A DNA stretch of 28,544 bases from Oscillospiraceae bacterium (GTDB taxonomy: Bacteria; Bacillota; Clostridia; Oscillospirales; Oscillospiraceae): assembly GCA_016296635.1 (NCBI GenBank), contig JAEDIZ010000015.1, positions 1 to 28,544 of the forward strand, read 5' to 3'. The position numbers were made by a program, and so were the translations under genes. Under the pieces are notes generated by a model. The model saw only the letters and a program-made list of their open reading frames with translations. It did no database searches and was not told the origin of the DNA. Shown here piece after piece: positions 7,791 through 15,242 of the stretch (position 1 is its first letter; each line of letters begins with the position of its first letter).

Positions 7791-8453
7791 ATGCAAAAGC
7801 TCATCATCTTCGGTGACTCCATCCTGAAAGGTGTCATGAAAGCCGAGCACGGGTATCATCTTTGTTCCGGCCACAATTTTGATGCAATCTCTCAGCAGGG
7901 TATTTCCGTCATCAGCCATGCAAAAATGGGAGCCACCGTCGAAACCGGTCTCGCTGCCGTGCGGAAGATGCTGCCCCCGTGTGACAGTGAAACAACCGTT
8001 CTGCTCGACTTCGGCGGCAATGACTGCAATCATGACTGGTCTGTAGTCGCAAACGAACCGGACAAAGATCATCTGCCGGCTACTTCCCCGGATCGCTTTG
8101 TTTCTCTCTACGAAGAGCTGATCCGGACTGTGCAGGTCTCCGGTGCCAAAGTCGCCGTTGCCTCTCTTGTCCCCTTGGATGCAGACCGGTTTTTTCAGAC
8201 AATCTCGCAGGCAAAGGATGCATCGGCAATTCTGCGCTGGCTCGGTGATAAGTATCATCTCTACCGCTGGCAGGAGCGCTATAATGTCCTTGTCTGCAGA
8301 CTGGCCCGGGCGATGGACTGCACCTTGGTGGACCTGCGCACGCCGTTTTTGGAAAACGCAGATTTTCCTTCTTTGATTGGCAGCGACGGCATCCATCCGA
8401 CGCAGGCTGGGCACGATCTGATTCACTCGGTTGTCCGGGACTCTCTAATCTGA
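7791..8453 (+). CDS. SGNH/GDSL-family hydrolase
   Basis: This 220-residue lipase/esterase-type hydrolase has all four SGNH blocks. GDS (8-10) provides the nucleophile Ser10, Gly at about residue 34-38 follows, GGND is at 75-78, and DGIH (199-202) supplies the catalytic Asp and His. There is no signal peptide, so it acts in the cytoplasm. The substrate (acyl ester, acetyl-sugar or other) cannot be told. The start at 7791 has AAAGGAG 9 nt before it; a longer frame to 7728 overlaps the promoter. A long stem terminator follows. Confidence 0.88.
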   Translation: MQKLIIFGDSILKGVMKAEHGYHLCSGHNFDAISQQGISVISHAKMGATVETGLAAVRKMLPPCDSETTVLLDFGGNDCNHDWSVVANEPDKDHLPATSPDRFVSLYEELIRTVQVSGAKVAVASLVPLDADRFFQTISQAKDASAILRWLGDKYHLYRWQERYNVLVCRLARAMDCTLVDLRTPFLENADFPSLIGSDGIHPTQAGHDLIHSVVRDSLI

Positions 8454-8458
8454 TACAC

Positions 8459-8501
8459 AACGGCATCAGCCTGCCATTCGCAGGTCGATGCCGTTTTCTT
8501 C
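8459..8501 (+). terminator. Intrinsic terminator after the SGNH hydrolase
   Basis: AACGGCATC (8459-8467) pairs with GATGCCGTT (8487-8495), with an inner CCTGC/GCAGG stem, followed by TTTTCTTCTG. Confidence 0.85.
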
Positions 8502-8516
8502 TGTATTCGCTCCGGC

Positions 8517-9095
8517 TTACGCGCCCAGCTGCTCCATCTTTGCTGCGATCTCGCTCTCGCATTCGCGCATGGCCTGCAGCGTTTTTTCCAGCAGCTTGTC
8601 CAACTCCCAGCCGAGATTCTCTGCGCCCTTGGTGATGACATCACGGGAGCATCCGGCTGCAAACTTCTTGTCCTTGAACTTTTTCTTCAGGGACTTCAGT
8701 TCCATATCCTCTACGCTCTTGCTCGGGCGCATCAGCGCCGCCGCCCAAATCAGTCCGGTCACCTCATCCGCCGCAAAGAGTACCTTTTCCATTTCCTTTT
8801 CCGGCGCGATATCCACGCAGATGCCCCAGCCGTGGCTGGCAACGGCATGGATGGTTGCCTCATCCACCCCCGCCTGCTGCATCAGTTCCTGACACTTGAC
8901 GCAATGCTGATCCGGGTACTGCTCAAAATCGAGGTCATGCAGCAGACCGACATTGGCCCAGAAATCTGCTTCTTCACCATAGCCGAGATCGTTTGCATAC
9001 CAGCGCATGACTGCTTCCACCGTCAGCGCGTGCTGCAGATGAAAATGATCCTGATTGTATTTGGATAATAATGCCCATGCTTCTTCGCGTGTCAT
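8517..9095 (-). CDS. HD-domain metal-dependent phosphohydrolase
   Basis: The 192-residue protein has the HD fold signature: QHALTVE (His22), LLHDLDFEQY with the His53-Asp54 pair, and a later ASHGWG histidine. HD proteins usually hydrolyse nucleotides or phosphate esters; no substrate-specific feature is seen. The start was placed at the ATG at 9095 because AAAGGTGG (9110-9103) sits 7-8 nt upstream; a GTG at 9107 overlaps that site. It is 37 nt downstream of the lipoate ligase gene on the same strand, so the two are probably cotranscribed. No functional link between them is evident. Confidence 0.8.
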   Translation of the reverse strand: MTREEAWALLSKYNQDHFHLQHALTVEAVMRWYANDLGYGEEADFWANVGLLHDLDFEQYPDQHCVKCQELMQQAGVDEATIHAVASHGWGICVDIAPEKEMEKVLFAADEVTGLIWAAALMRPSKSVEDMELKSLKKKFKDKKFAAGCSRDVITKGAENLGWELDKLLEKTLQAMRECESEIAAKMEQLGA

Positions 9096-9132
9096 ATTGC
9101 AAACCACCTTTCTGTTTTATTCGTTATTCACT

Positions 9133-10122
9133 TTACGGCGCAATCAGTTCCGCCAGCGCCTGCGCGCTCAGGTTGCGGATGTAAGTTTCCGGTTTGATTT
9201 CCGTCAGCTTTTCCTCCAGCGCCTGCCTGCGGCATTGCGTGCCGACAAGTTTCTGTGCCAGTTCTTCTATATCGCCGAGGGCAAAGAAATCGCCGAAAAA
9301 CTGCAGCGCCTGAATCTCGCCCTTCTCTGCAGACACGGAAACCTCCACCGTACCGCAGCCCTCGATGCGCTGTTTTCTCGTGTTGACATACGCCGGAGAC
9401 CGACCGTAATTCCAGTCCCATGTATCGTAGCGTTCTTTTTTGATTGCCTCGATCTTGTCAAAATCCTCCTGACTCAAGGTGCAGGGATGGAATTCTTCCT
9501 TCTGTGACAGGATCTCCACCAACCGCGCCTTGAATTCCGGCACGCCCACGCCCTCGGGCAAAAACTCGCACAGATTCGCCACCCGGCTCACCACAGACTT
9601 GACGCCCTTGGCAGCGATCTTCTGCTGATCCACATGCAGCGCTCTGCCCAGCACCGAGGTATCCGCATGCACCATGATGCAGCCGTGGTGCATGACTCTG
9701 CCCTGCCGGATATACTGGGCATTGCCGGAGAACTTCCGCCCGTCCACGGTCATGTCGTTGCGTCCGGTGATCTCCGCCTTCACGCCGAAAGATGCCAGCG
9801 TCTGCACGATGGGCTCGCAGAACATATGGAAATTGATCTTATCCGCGTCCTTCGCATCCATGATGAAGGTGAAGTTCAGGTTGCCCATATCGTGGTAGAC
9901 CGCACCGCCGCCGGACAGTCTGCGCACCACATGGATGTTATTCTCGCGAACAAAATCGTTGTTGATCTCCGCAATGGTATTCTGATACCGACCGATGACG
10001 ATGGTATTGTCATTCTGCCAGAGCATGAAATAGCTCTTGCTTCTGTCCATGTGATCAAATACATACTGTTCCAGCGCCAGATTCCATGCAGGATCGTTAA
10101 TCCGTGATTCTAAAAATTCCAT
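9133..10122 (-). CDS. lplA: Lipoate-protein ligase A
   Basis: LplA activates lipoate with ATP and attaches it to lysines of lipoyl proteins such as GcvH and 2-oxoacid dehydrogenase E2. The 329-residue protein has the lipoate-binding loop RRLSGGGAVYHD (67-78), GNLNFTF, and the DGRKFSGNAQ motif whose Lys130 contacts the lipoyl-AMP. A C-terminal accessory domain (about 250-329) is present, as in E. coli LplA. The ATG at 10122 has CGGAG upstream; the frame reaches 10212 but that part overlaps the promoter. No glycine cleavage or dehydrogenase genes lie in the window. Confidence 0.93.
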   Translation of the reverse strand: MEFLESRINDPAWNLALEQYVFDHMDRSKSYFMLWQNDNTIVIGRYQNTIAEINNDFVRENNIHVVRRLSGGGAVYHDMGNLNFTFIMDAKDADKINFHMFCEPIVQTLASFGVKAEITGRNDMTVDGRKFSGNAQYIRQGRVMHHGCIMVHADTSVLGRALHVDQQKIAAKGVKSVVSRVANLCEFLPEGVGVPEFKARLVEILSQKEEFHPCTLSQEDFDKIEAIKKERYDTWDWNYGRSPAYVNTRKQRIEGCGTVEVSVSAEKGEIQALQFFGDFFALGDIEELAQKLVGTQCRRQALEEKLTEIKPETYIRNLSAQALAELIAP

Positions 10123-10170
10123 TATTTTCTCCGTCCGCACCCTTTTCGTCGCTTTCAAACTTATTTTCCC

Positions 10171-10199
10171 ATTATAGCTTTCTTTCTTTCTTTCGGCAA
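10171..10199 (-). promoter_or_regulatory. lplA promoter with a tetranucleotide repeat as spacer
   Basis: On the minus strand TTGCCG (10199-10194), a 17-bp spacer made almost wholly of GAAA repeats, and TATAAT (10176-10171). It lies about 50 bp from the lplA start. Confidence 0.7.
10178..10193. repeat. (CTTT)4 simple sequence repeat
   Basis: Four perfect CTTT units (GAAA read on the minus strand) fill 16 of the 17 bases between the -35 and -10 boxes of the lplA promoter. Confidence 0.85.
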
Positions 10200-10256
10200 G
10201 GGGCAATTCCATACTTTTTTATAGGCAGATTTCATGCTGTTTTTTGTCTGAATTTA

Positions 10257-10265
10257 TGGTAAAAT
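10257..10265 (+). promoter_or_regulatory. Extended -10 element of the nucleoside hydrolase gene
   Basis: TGGTAAAAT (10257-10265) is an extended -10. No convincing -35 is seen 17 bp upstream. It lies 27 bp before the start codon. Confidence 0.45.
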
Positions 10266-10292
10266 GAAGAAAACAAAAAAAGGAGCTTTGTC

Positions 10293-11213
10293 ATGGAAAA
10301 ACGCCCGCTCATCATCTGCACCGATCCCGGCATCGATGATTTTGTCGCTTTATCTATGCTGCTGCACCGCCCGGATTTTGAAATTCTCGGCATCATCTGC
10401 ATCAGCGGCAACGTCGGCCTCGACATCACCGTCAACAATGCGCTTCTTGCCTGTGAGCTGAATGGACGGGAGGGTATTCCCGTCATTGCCGGCAGCGCAA
10501 AGCCTCTTTGCAGACCTGCCCGCACCGCCTGCAACATCCACGGCAAAAGCGGTCTCGGAGAATCGGTCGAGCGCTATTCCAAACGCAGCGCACAAAAGCT
10601 GGATGCGGCGGCATTTATAGCAGACGCCACCAGACGTCTGCCGGGCAAACTGGAGGTGCTCTCCCTCGGGCCGCTGACCGATGTTGCCATTGCCATCGAC
10701 CGCTATCCCGAAATTCGCAGTCTCTTCAGAAGCATCACCGTCATGGGCGGCGGCATCCATCTCGGAAACGCCACCAAATACGCGGAGTTCAACATCGTTT
10801 CCGATCCGGAAGCTGCGCAGATCGTCTATACCTCCGGCTCGCCCGTGGTCATGGTCGGTCTGGACGCCACACAGCCCTGCCTGATTCCCCGCAGCCGCAT
10901 CGCCGAAATGAAAGCTGACAGTGAGCTTGGAAACCTGATTCCCGCCATGCTGGCAGATTACGCCGACGTCTACCGCAGCGTCCACGGCATAGAAGGTCTC
11001 ATCATCCATGATGCCATCTGTGCTGTATCTCTGTGGCACCCGGAATGGTTTCAAACAGAAAAACAACATGTAGAAATCATGCTCACAGAGGACGATCATC
11101 TCGGACAGACCTATATTCTCGAAAATGAGAAACCCAACTGCACCGTCTGTATGGGATGCGACACGGAAAAGGTTAATGACGAAATCATCAAGGCCGTGCA
11201 GGCCGTTATATAA
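10293..11213 (+). CDS. Nucleoside hydrolase (IunH/inosine-uridine family)
   Basis: The 306-residue enzyme cleaves the N-glycosidic bond of ribonucleosides for base salvage. The calcium- and ribose-binding motif TDPGIDD (10-16) is at the N-terminus. Further signatures are GPLTDVA, VMGGGIHLGNATKYAEFN and the C-terminal HDAICA aspartate. AAAGGAG lies 9 nt before the ATG. It is followed after 43 nt by a broken DUF3788 gene and then a terminator, so the two were probably one operon. Whether pyrimidine or purine nucleosides are preferred cannot be read from the sequence. Confidence 0.92.
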   Translation: MEKRPLIICTDPGIDDFVALSMLLHRPDFEILGIICISGNVGLDITVNNALLACELNGREGIPVIAGSAKPLCRPARTACNIHGKSGLGESVERYSKRSAQKLDAAAFIADATRRLPGKLEVLSLGPLTDVAIAIDRYPEIRSLFRSITVMGGGIHLGNATKYAEFNIVSDPEAAQIVYTSGSPVVMVGLDATQPCLIPRSRIAEMKADSELGNLIPAMLADYADVYRSVHGIEGLIIHDAICAVSLWHPEWFQTEKQHVEIMLTEDDHLGQTYILENEKPNCTVCMGCDTEKVNDEIIKAVQAVI

Positions 11214-11255
11214 AAGCAAAAACAGCCAATACACGAGCGGAAAGGACGCCGAAAA

Positions 11256-11681
11256 ATGAGAGAAACGCTGGTTCGGTTATTGTCTGAAAAAACATAGGAA
11301 AACTGGGATCGGCTGACCGCTGCGGTTGATGCAGTCTATGATGTTGATCGTTTGTGGGGCAACGGCTTCGGAGACTGGAAAGTCGAATATAAATACCGTC
11401 GGGGCGGCAAAACGCTCTGTACCTTTTATGCAAAGGAAGATTCTGCGATTATTCTGATTACCTACGGCAAGGCAGAACAGGAAAAATTTGAAAGCATCAG
11501 AGATTCGCTGTCGGTATCGGTTCAGGAAGTATACGACGGCACAAAATCGTATCATGACGGAAAATGGCTGTGGTTCCCGCTCAACAGCACGTTGTCAGCA
11601 GATGATCTGATTGCTATGTTAAAGCTGAAACGCAGGCCAAACCGAAAGGCAGGACCGTCCGCGTCTGAAAACATCCGATAA
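11256..11681 (+). pseudogene. DUF3788 family protein with an in-frame TAG at codon 14
   Basis: ATG at 11256, preceded by AAAGGAC, starts MRETLVRLLSEKT and then meets TAG at 11295-11297. The same frame continues without another stop to 11681: ENWDRLTAAVDAVYDVDRLW, then YKYRRGGKTLC, YDGTKSYHDGKWLWF and KLKRRPNRK. These are recognisable DUF3788 features, and the frame before and after the TAG reads as one protein of about 141 residues. Either this is a nonsense-mutated pseudogene, the TAG is read through, or translation restarts at TTG 11352. DUF3788 has no known function. It lies 43 nt after the nucleoside hydrolase. Confidence 0.75.
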
Positions 11682-11689
11682 AATAGCCA

Positions 11690-11726
11690 GCCGGAGCGAA
11701 GGATATTTCGCATTCCGGCCGGTTTT
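11690..11726. terminator. Intrinsic terminator between the DUF3788 gene and greA
   Basis: GCCGGA-GCGAA (11690-11700) pairs with TTCGC...TCCGGC (11707-11719), then CGGTTTTGTT. The opposite strand has only a modest U tract. Confidence 0.75.
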
Positions 11727-11744
11727 GTTCTGCATATGTTTTTG

Positions 11745-12248
11745 TCAATAGCTGCTTATGGGCAGCGAATCATCGTCAGCGCCCTTTTCCACTTTGCGGA
11801 TCTGAATGTAATAGCTGTAGGCCTCGTTAACCTCCACCAGCACACGGTCACCCTCTTTATGACCCATGACCGCCTTTCCCACGGGAGATTCCTTGCTGAT
11901 AAGGCCCTTGAGGGCATTCTGCCGCAGGGTCGTCACGATGCGGATCTCCTGCTCCTCCTCGTCCTCTTCGATGTAGATCGTGACCTTGTCGAAAAGGCCG
12001 ATCTCATCGGCGGCGGAGTTGTCTTCGATCACGTGTGCTGTCTTGATCATGCGCTCGAGATACCGGATGCGGCTGTCGTTGCGGTTTTTTTCGCGCTTGG
12101 CAGCCTTATATTCAAAGTTTTCGCTGAGATCGCCGAACTCCCGCGCGACCTTCACGTCCTCAATCAGCTGCGGACGCAGCGTCAGGCGGCGGTATTCGAC
12201 CTCCTCCTGCATCTTTTTAATATCAACAGCCGTCAGTTCGTCGTTCAT
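11745..12248 (-). CDS. greA: Transcription elongation factor GreA/GreB family
   Basis: This 167-residue factor rescues backtracked RNA polymerase by stimulating transcript cleavage in the secondary channel. The N-terminal coiled coil carries FGDLSENFEYKAAKREK, with the catalytic acids Asp40 and Glu43. The C-terminal FKBP-like domain contains SPVGKAVMGHKEGDRV. Length is slightly above the usual 158. AAAGGAAG is about 9 nt before the ATG. It is divergent from trmO across a shared palindromic promoter region. Confidence 0.93.
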   Translation of the reverse strand: MNDELTAVDIKKMQEEVEYRRLTLRPQLIEDVKVAREFGDLSENFEYKAAKREKNRNDSRIRYLERMIKTAHVIEDNSAADEIGLFDKVTIYIEEDEEEQEIRIVTTLRQNALKGLISKESPVGKAVMGHKEGDRVLVEVNEAYSYYIQIRKVEKGADDDSLPISSY

Positions 12249-12281
12249 CGTGCGTACTTCCTTTCCGAATCTGCTTTCTCA

Positions 12282-12309
12282 ATTCTAATCCATTTCCGAA
12301 AAAATGCAA
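12282..12309 (-). promoter_or_regulatory. greA promoter
   Basis: On the minus strand TTGCAT (12309-12304), 16-bp spacer, TAGAAT (12287-12282). The -35 lies inside the palindrome shared with the trmO promoter. Confidence 0.65.
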
Positions 12310-12321
12310 ATGAAATTTGCA
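12305..12321. promoter_or_regulatory. Perfect 17-bp palindrome between greA and trmO promoters
   Basis: TGCAAAT-GAA-ATTTGCA is a perfect inverted repeat that contains most of both divergent -35 boxes. It may simply reflect two back-to-back TTGCA -35 elements, or be an operator. Confidence 0.5.
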
Positions 12322-12344
12322 AAATGCCGCCGCTGTGCTAAAAT
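12317..12344 (+). promoter_or_regulatory. trmO promoter
   Basis: TTGCAA (12317-12322), 16-bp spacer ending TGC, TAAAAT (12339-12344), 31 bp before the trmO start. Confidence 0.65.
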
Positions 12345-12375
12345 AAGAATATTTTCAGAAGCAGGAGAGAATCGC

Positions 12376-13047
12376 ATGGAAATCATTGCCCGCATTCATA
12401 CGGATTTTCCGACCAAGTTCGGCATTCCGCGCCAGTCGGGACTGGCGGAAAAACTTCAGGCGCAGATTGTATTTGAGCCGGACTACCGAAACCCCAACTG
12501 CATCCGCGGCATAGACGGCTGGTCGCATCTGTGGCTCATCTGGCAGTTCGATCGCGCCGTGGAAGCGGGCTGGTCTGATACCGTTCTGCCGCCCAAACTC
12601 GGCGGAAAAACCCGCGTCGGCGTCTTTGCGACCCGCTCTCCCTTCCGGCCGAACAATCTCGGGCTTTCCTGCGTGAAGCTGGAAAAGGTGGAGATCACAA
12701 AGGACGGCCCGGTGCTGACGGTTTCCGGCGCCGATCTTGCAGATAATACTCCGATTTTTGACATCAAGCCCTATGTTCCCTATGCCGACTGCCGATTGGA
12801 TGCCGTGGATGCCTTTGCTGAAACGCGGCAGGATACGCCGCTGACGGTGCATTTTCCGGAGGAACTGCTGCAGAAGATCCCGGAGGAAAAACGGGAGGCG
12901 CTCATCGAAGTTCTCTCTCTCAATCCCCGCCCCGGTTATCAGCATGACCCCACCCGCCGCTACGGCTTCAACTACGCCGGCTCCGATGTGCGCTTTACCA
13001 TTGACGGCGACGATCTTACGGTGGTGGAAGTCGTTTCTTTATTCTGA
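12376..13047 (+). CDS. trmO: tRNA (N6-threonylcarbamoyladenosine(37)-N6)-methyltransferase TrmO
   Basis: TrmO (formerly TsaA/YaeB/VirR) uses S-adenosylmethionine to methylate t6A37 in threonine tRNAs. The 223-residue protein shows the family hallmarks FPTKFGIPRQSGL, the beta-barrel motif GIDGWSHLWLIWQFD, FATRSPFRPNNLGLS and DIKPYVPYAD, and a C-terminal tail region around PGYQHDPTRRYGF. GGAGAG lies 8 nt before the ATG. Length fits the family. It is transcribed away from greA, and no terminator is obvious after it. Confidence 0.92.
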   Translation: MEIIARIHTDFPTKFGIPRQSGLAEKLQAQIVFEPDYRNPNCIRGIDGWSHLWLIWQFDRAVEAGWSDTVLPPKLGGKTRVGVFATRSPFRPNNLGLSCVKLEKVEITKDGPVLTVSGADLADNTPIFDIKPYVPYADCRLDAVDAFAETRQDTPLTVHFPEELLQKIPEEKREALIEVLSLNPRPGYQHDPTRRYGFNYAGSDVRFTIDGDDLTVVEVVSLF

Positions 13048-13121
13048 TTTTTCACAGGCGTACCGCGTGTGGTTTTCAGATGCAGGATAAAACATAAACA
13101 AAGAATTTTGGAGAAACCAAT

Positions 13122-13553
13122 ATGAAACATAACAGATCAATCAAAATAGCAGCGATCCTTCTGATCATCAATTTAGCCGCGACATGCATTTTAGGCGGAA
13201 TGGTTTTTCGCTCAAGCCATACGCAGACGGATACTGCCATTCAGTATGTTATGTACGTGGGAACAAACGATAAGGATACATACGAGCAGATCATCCCAAC
13301 GGAAGAAGCGAAGGCGATGATTGACGCGATCTGTTATAAATACCTTGACGGTTACACCCTTCAGGATGCAGTTGGTTCCTGGGCCGACGAAACGGGAACG
13401 CCCACACACGAAAATACGATTGTGTGTTATTTCGACGATGCAGATGAAAAAACCGTTTATTCCATTGCAGACGAAATCATAAAGGCATTGAATCAGAATA
13501 CGGTTCTGATTGAAAAAGACACCGTAAATATTGATTTTTACGGAGGAAAATAA
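13122..13553 (+). CDS. Small membrane-anchored protein, DUF3574-like
   Basis: The 143-residue protein starts with a signal-anchor helix (residues 8-28, AAILLIINLAATCILGGMVF). It continues with an extracytoplasmic domain containing YVMYVGTNDKDTYEQ, YKYLDGYTLQDAVGSW and a C-terminal beta-strand pattern. These segments resemble DUF3574 proteins from memory, which have no known function; the match is tentative. GGAGAAACC precedes the ATG. Base composition is lower in GC than trmO next to it and is similar to the following MerR gene, so the pair 13.1-14.4 kb may have a different history. No partner is evident. Confidence 0.7.
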   Translation: MKHNRSIKIAAILLIINLAATCILGGMVFRSSHTQTDTAIQYVMYVGTNDKDTYEQIIPTEEAKAMIDAICYKYLDGYTLQDAVGSWADETGTPTHENTIVCYFDDADEKTVYSIADEIIKALNQNTVLIEKDTVNIDFYGGK

Positions 13554-13581
13554 GAAGCAGTAAGAAATCATAATTTATCTC

Positions 13582-13612
13582 TTGACTCGTCCCTTAGGGG
13601 ATAGAATAGAGT
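13582..13612 (+). promoter_or_regulatory. MerR-type promoter with 19-bp spacer and dyad operator
   Basis: TTGACT (13582-13587) and TAGAGT (13607-13612) are separated by 19 bp, two more than optimal. The spacer centres on the dyad GTCCCTTAGGGGAT. This is the arrangement that MerR-family activators correct by twisting DNA. It lies directly upstream of the merR-family gene, implying autoregulation. Confidence 0.8.
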
Positions 13613-13639
13613 GTCAGATGTGGAAAGAAGATTCAGAAA

Positions 13640-14434
13640 ATGCTGAAAATAAGTGAATTTTCAAAGCTTTCACATCTGACCGTTAAAGCTCTGCGGTTTT
13701 ACGAAAAGGAAGGTCTTCTGAAGCCTGCCTATGTTGACGAATGGAACGGTTACCGGTTTTATGAAACATCTCAGCTTGAAGTTGCTGCGAAGATAAAGTC
13801 ATACAGACAGCTTGATATGTCGATTGAGGAAATCAAAGCAGTTTTTTCCGGGTCTGATGTGAAAGGAATCATGCAGAAGAAACTCAACGCACTTGCAAAA
13901 GAAAAGCAAGTGATCGAATCTCGTCTTTCCATAATCAAATCAATTCTGGAGGATAAAGAGATGAAATACCAGGTAACAGAAAAAGTGATTTCTGAAAAGA
14001 TCGTTTATACTGCGGAAACAGTATTAAAGACTTATTCAGACAGTATGCAGTGGATTCCGTTTGTCGGGAAGGAGTGCCTTAGACTGAATCCGGACCTGAA
14101 ATGCGCAGAACCCCCCTATGAGTTCTGTGAATATCTTGACGGCGAGTATAAGGAAACCGATATCCGTATTCGACATAATGAGGCCGTAACAGCATTCGGA
14201 AAGGAAAATGAACATATTAAGTTCAAAATTCTTCCGGAAACAAAGGTTCTGAGCATTTATCAAAAGGGTCCCTATGATGCAATCGGCGAAGCATATGCAT
14301 TCCTTATGAAATACGCTGAGCAGAACGGATATACGGCAGCAGGACTCACCCGCAAATGTTACATTGATGGCATTTGGAACAAGGAATCCGAGGAAGAGTG
14401 GCTGACAGAAATCCAGCTTCCGATTGAGCAATAA
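13640..14434 (+). CDS. MerR family regulator with GyrI-like effector-binding domain
   Basis: This 264-residue regulator is of the BmrR/TipA type. The N-terminal winged helix is clear (ISEFSKLSHLTVKALRFYEK, then NGYRFYE), followed by a long dimerisation helix (about 75-110) and a C-terminal GyrI-like domain with the pattern ETKVLSIYQKGPYDAIGEAY. Such proteins sense bulky organic, often cationic, compounds and activate efflux or detoxification genes. No such target lies downstream; a terminator follows at 14464. The 19-bp-spacer promoter immediately upstream suggests it controls itself and perhaps remote genes. GGAAAGAAG is somewhat distant (about 12 nt) from the ATG. Confidence 0.9.
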   Translation: MLKISEFSKLSHLTVKALRFYEKEGLLKPAYVDEWNGYRFYETSQLEVAAKIKSYRQLDMSIEEIKAVFSGSDVKGIMQKKLNALAKEKQVIESRLSIIKSILEDKEMKYQVTEKVISEKIVYTAETVLKTYSDSMQWIPFVGKECLRLNPDLKCAEPPYEFCEYLDGEYKETDIRIRHNEAVTAFGKENEHIKFKILPETKVLSIYQKGPYDAIGEAYAFLMKYAEQNGYTAAGLTRKCYIDGIWNKESEEEWLTEIQLPIEQ

Positions 14435-14463
14435 TTTCCCGTTTATTATTCTGTAAAAAACGC

Positions 14464-14509
14464 CCCGCCGGAGAGGAATCGGCATTCCTTCCCGGCGGGA
14501 TTCTTTTTT
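14464..14509 (+). terminator. Intrinsic terminator between merR-type gene and truA
   Basis: CCCGCCGG (14464-14471) pairs with CCGGCGGG (14492-14499), with an inner AGGAAT/ATTCCT stem, followed by ATTCTTTTTTA. The truA stop codon (14508-14510) sits in the U tract. Confidence 0.88.
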
Positions 14510-15242
14510 AATAATCCACCTTCTGCAGACACAGTCCCTGCGGCGGCGCGGTAGGCCCTGCCAGCACGCGGTTCTTTGCCTCCAATATTTCTTTTACCTT
14601 CTCCGGCGGGATCTTTCCCGCACCGACCTCCAAGAGCGTTCCAACAAGGATACGCACCATGTTCTGCAAAAATCCCGTGCCGTGGAAATCGAAATAGACG
14701 TACTCCTTCCGCCGCGTGATCTCGATGGAATCGACGATGCGCACGGTGGATTTTTTCATCTGCGGATTGGCGCAGAAGCTCTTGAAATCATGCTCGCCCA
14801 CAAGGTACTGCGCCGCCTGCTGCATCTTTGCAACGTCCGGCTGAAAATCCAGCGTCGTGACGTATTTCCGGTTAAAGACCGGCTTGGTGTCGCCGACGTA
14901 ACAGGTGTAGGTATAAAGCTTTCCCACAGCGCGATATCTGGCATGGAACCGATCAGCAGCCTCTTTGACCTCCGAGACACAGATGTCCTCCGGCAGATAG
15001 TGATTCATGTAATCCCGGATCGCCTCTGGCTCCATATCCGTGTCCATATAGGCATTGGCGGTCATGGCCTTTGCATGGACACCTGCGTCCGTTCTGCCTG
15101 CGCCGATGACGTTTACTTCCGCGCCCGTCATGCGGGAAAGCGCCGTTTCCAGTTTTCCCTGGATGGTATCCTTCCCCGGCTGGCGCTCCCAGCCGAAATA
15201 ACGGGTACCGTCATAGCTGATCGTAAATCGAAAGTTCTTCAT
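14508..15242 (-). CDS. truA: tRNA pseudouridine(38-40) synthase TruA
   Basis: TruA converts U38-U40 in the tRNA anticodon arm to pseudouridine. The 244-residue protein has the catalytic motif GRTDAGVHA with Asp52, the N-terminal YDGTRYFGWERQP and the C-terminal GTGFLQNMVRILVGTLLEVG, all characteristic. Its ATG overlaps the TGA of the preceding zinc-ribbon gene by 4 nt, so the two are translationally coupled. Length is normal. Confidence 0.95.
   Translation of the reverse strand: MKNFRFTISYDGTRYFGWERQPGKDTIQGKLETALSRMTGAEVNVIGAGRTDAGVHAKAMTANAYMDTDMEPEAIRDYMNHYLPEDICVSEVKEAADRFHARYRAVGKLYTYTCYVGDTKPVFNRKYVTTLDFQPDVAKMQQAAQYLVGEHDFKSFCANPQMKKSTVRIVDSIEITRRKEYVYFDFHGTGFLQNMVRILVGTLLEVGAGKIPPEKVKEILEAKNRVLAGPTAPPQGLCLQKVDY

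Noticed and set aside
10350..11234. A 294-codon minus-strand frame
   Set aside because: It is antisense to the nucleoside hydrolase, which has all family motifs.
11295..11297. Pyrrolysine insertion at the TAG
   Set aside because: No pyl genes or suppressor tRNA are seen, and the protein family is not known to use it; a nonsense mutation is simpler.
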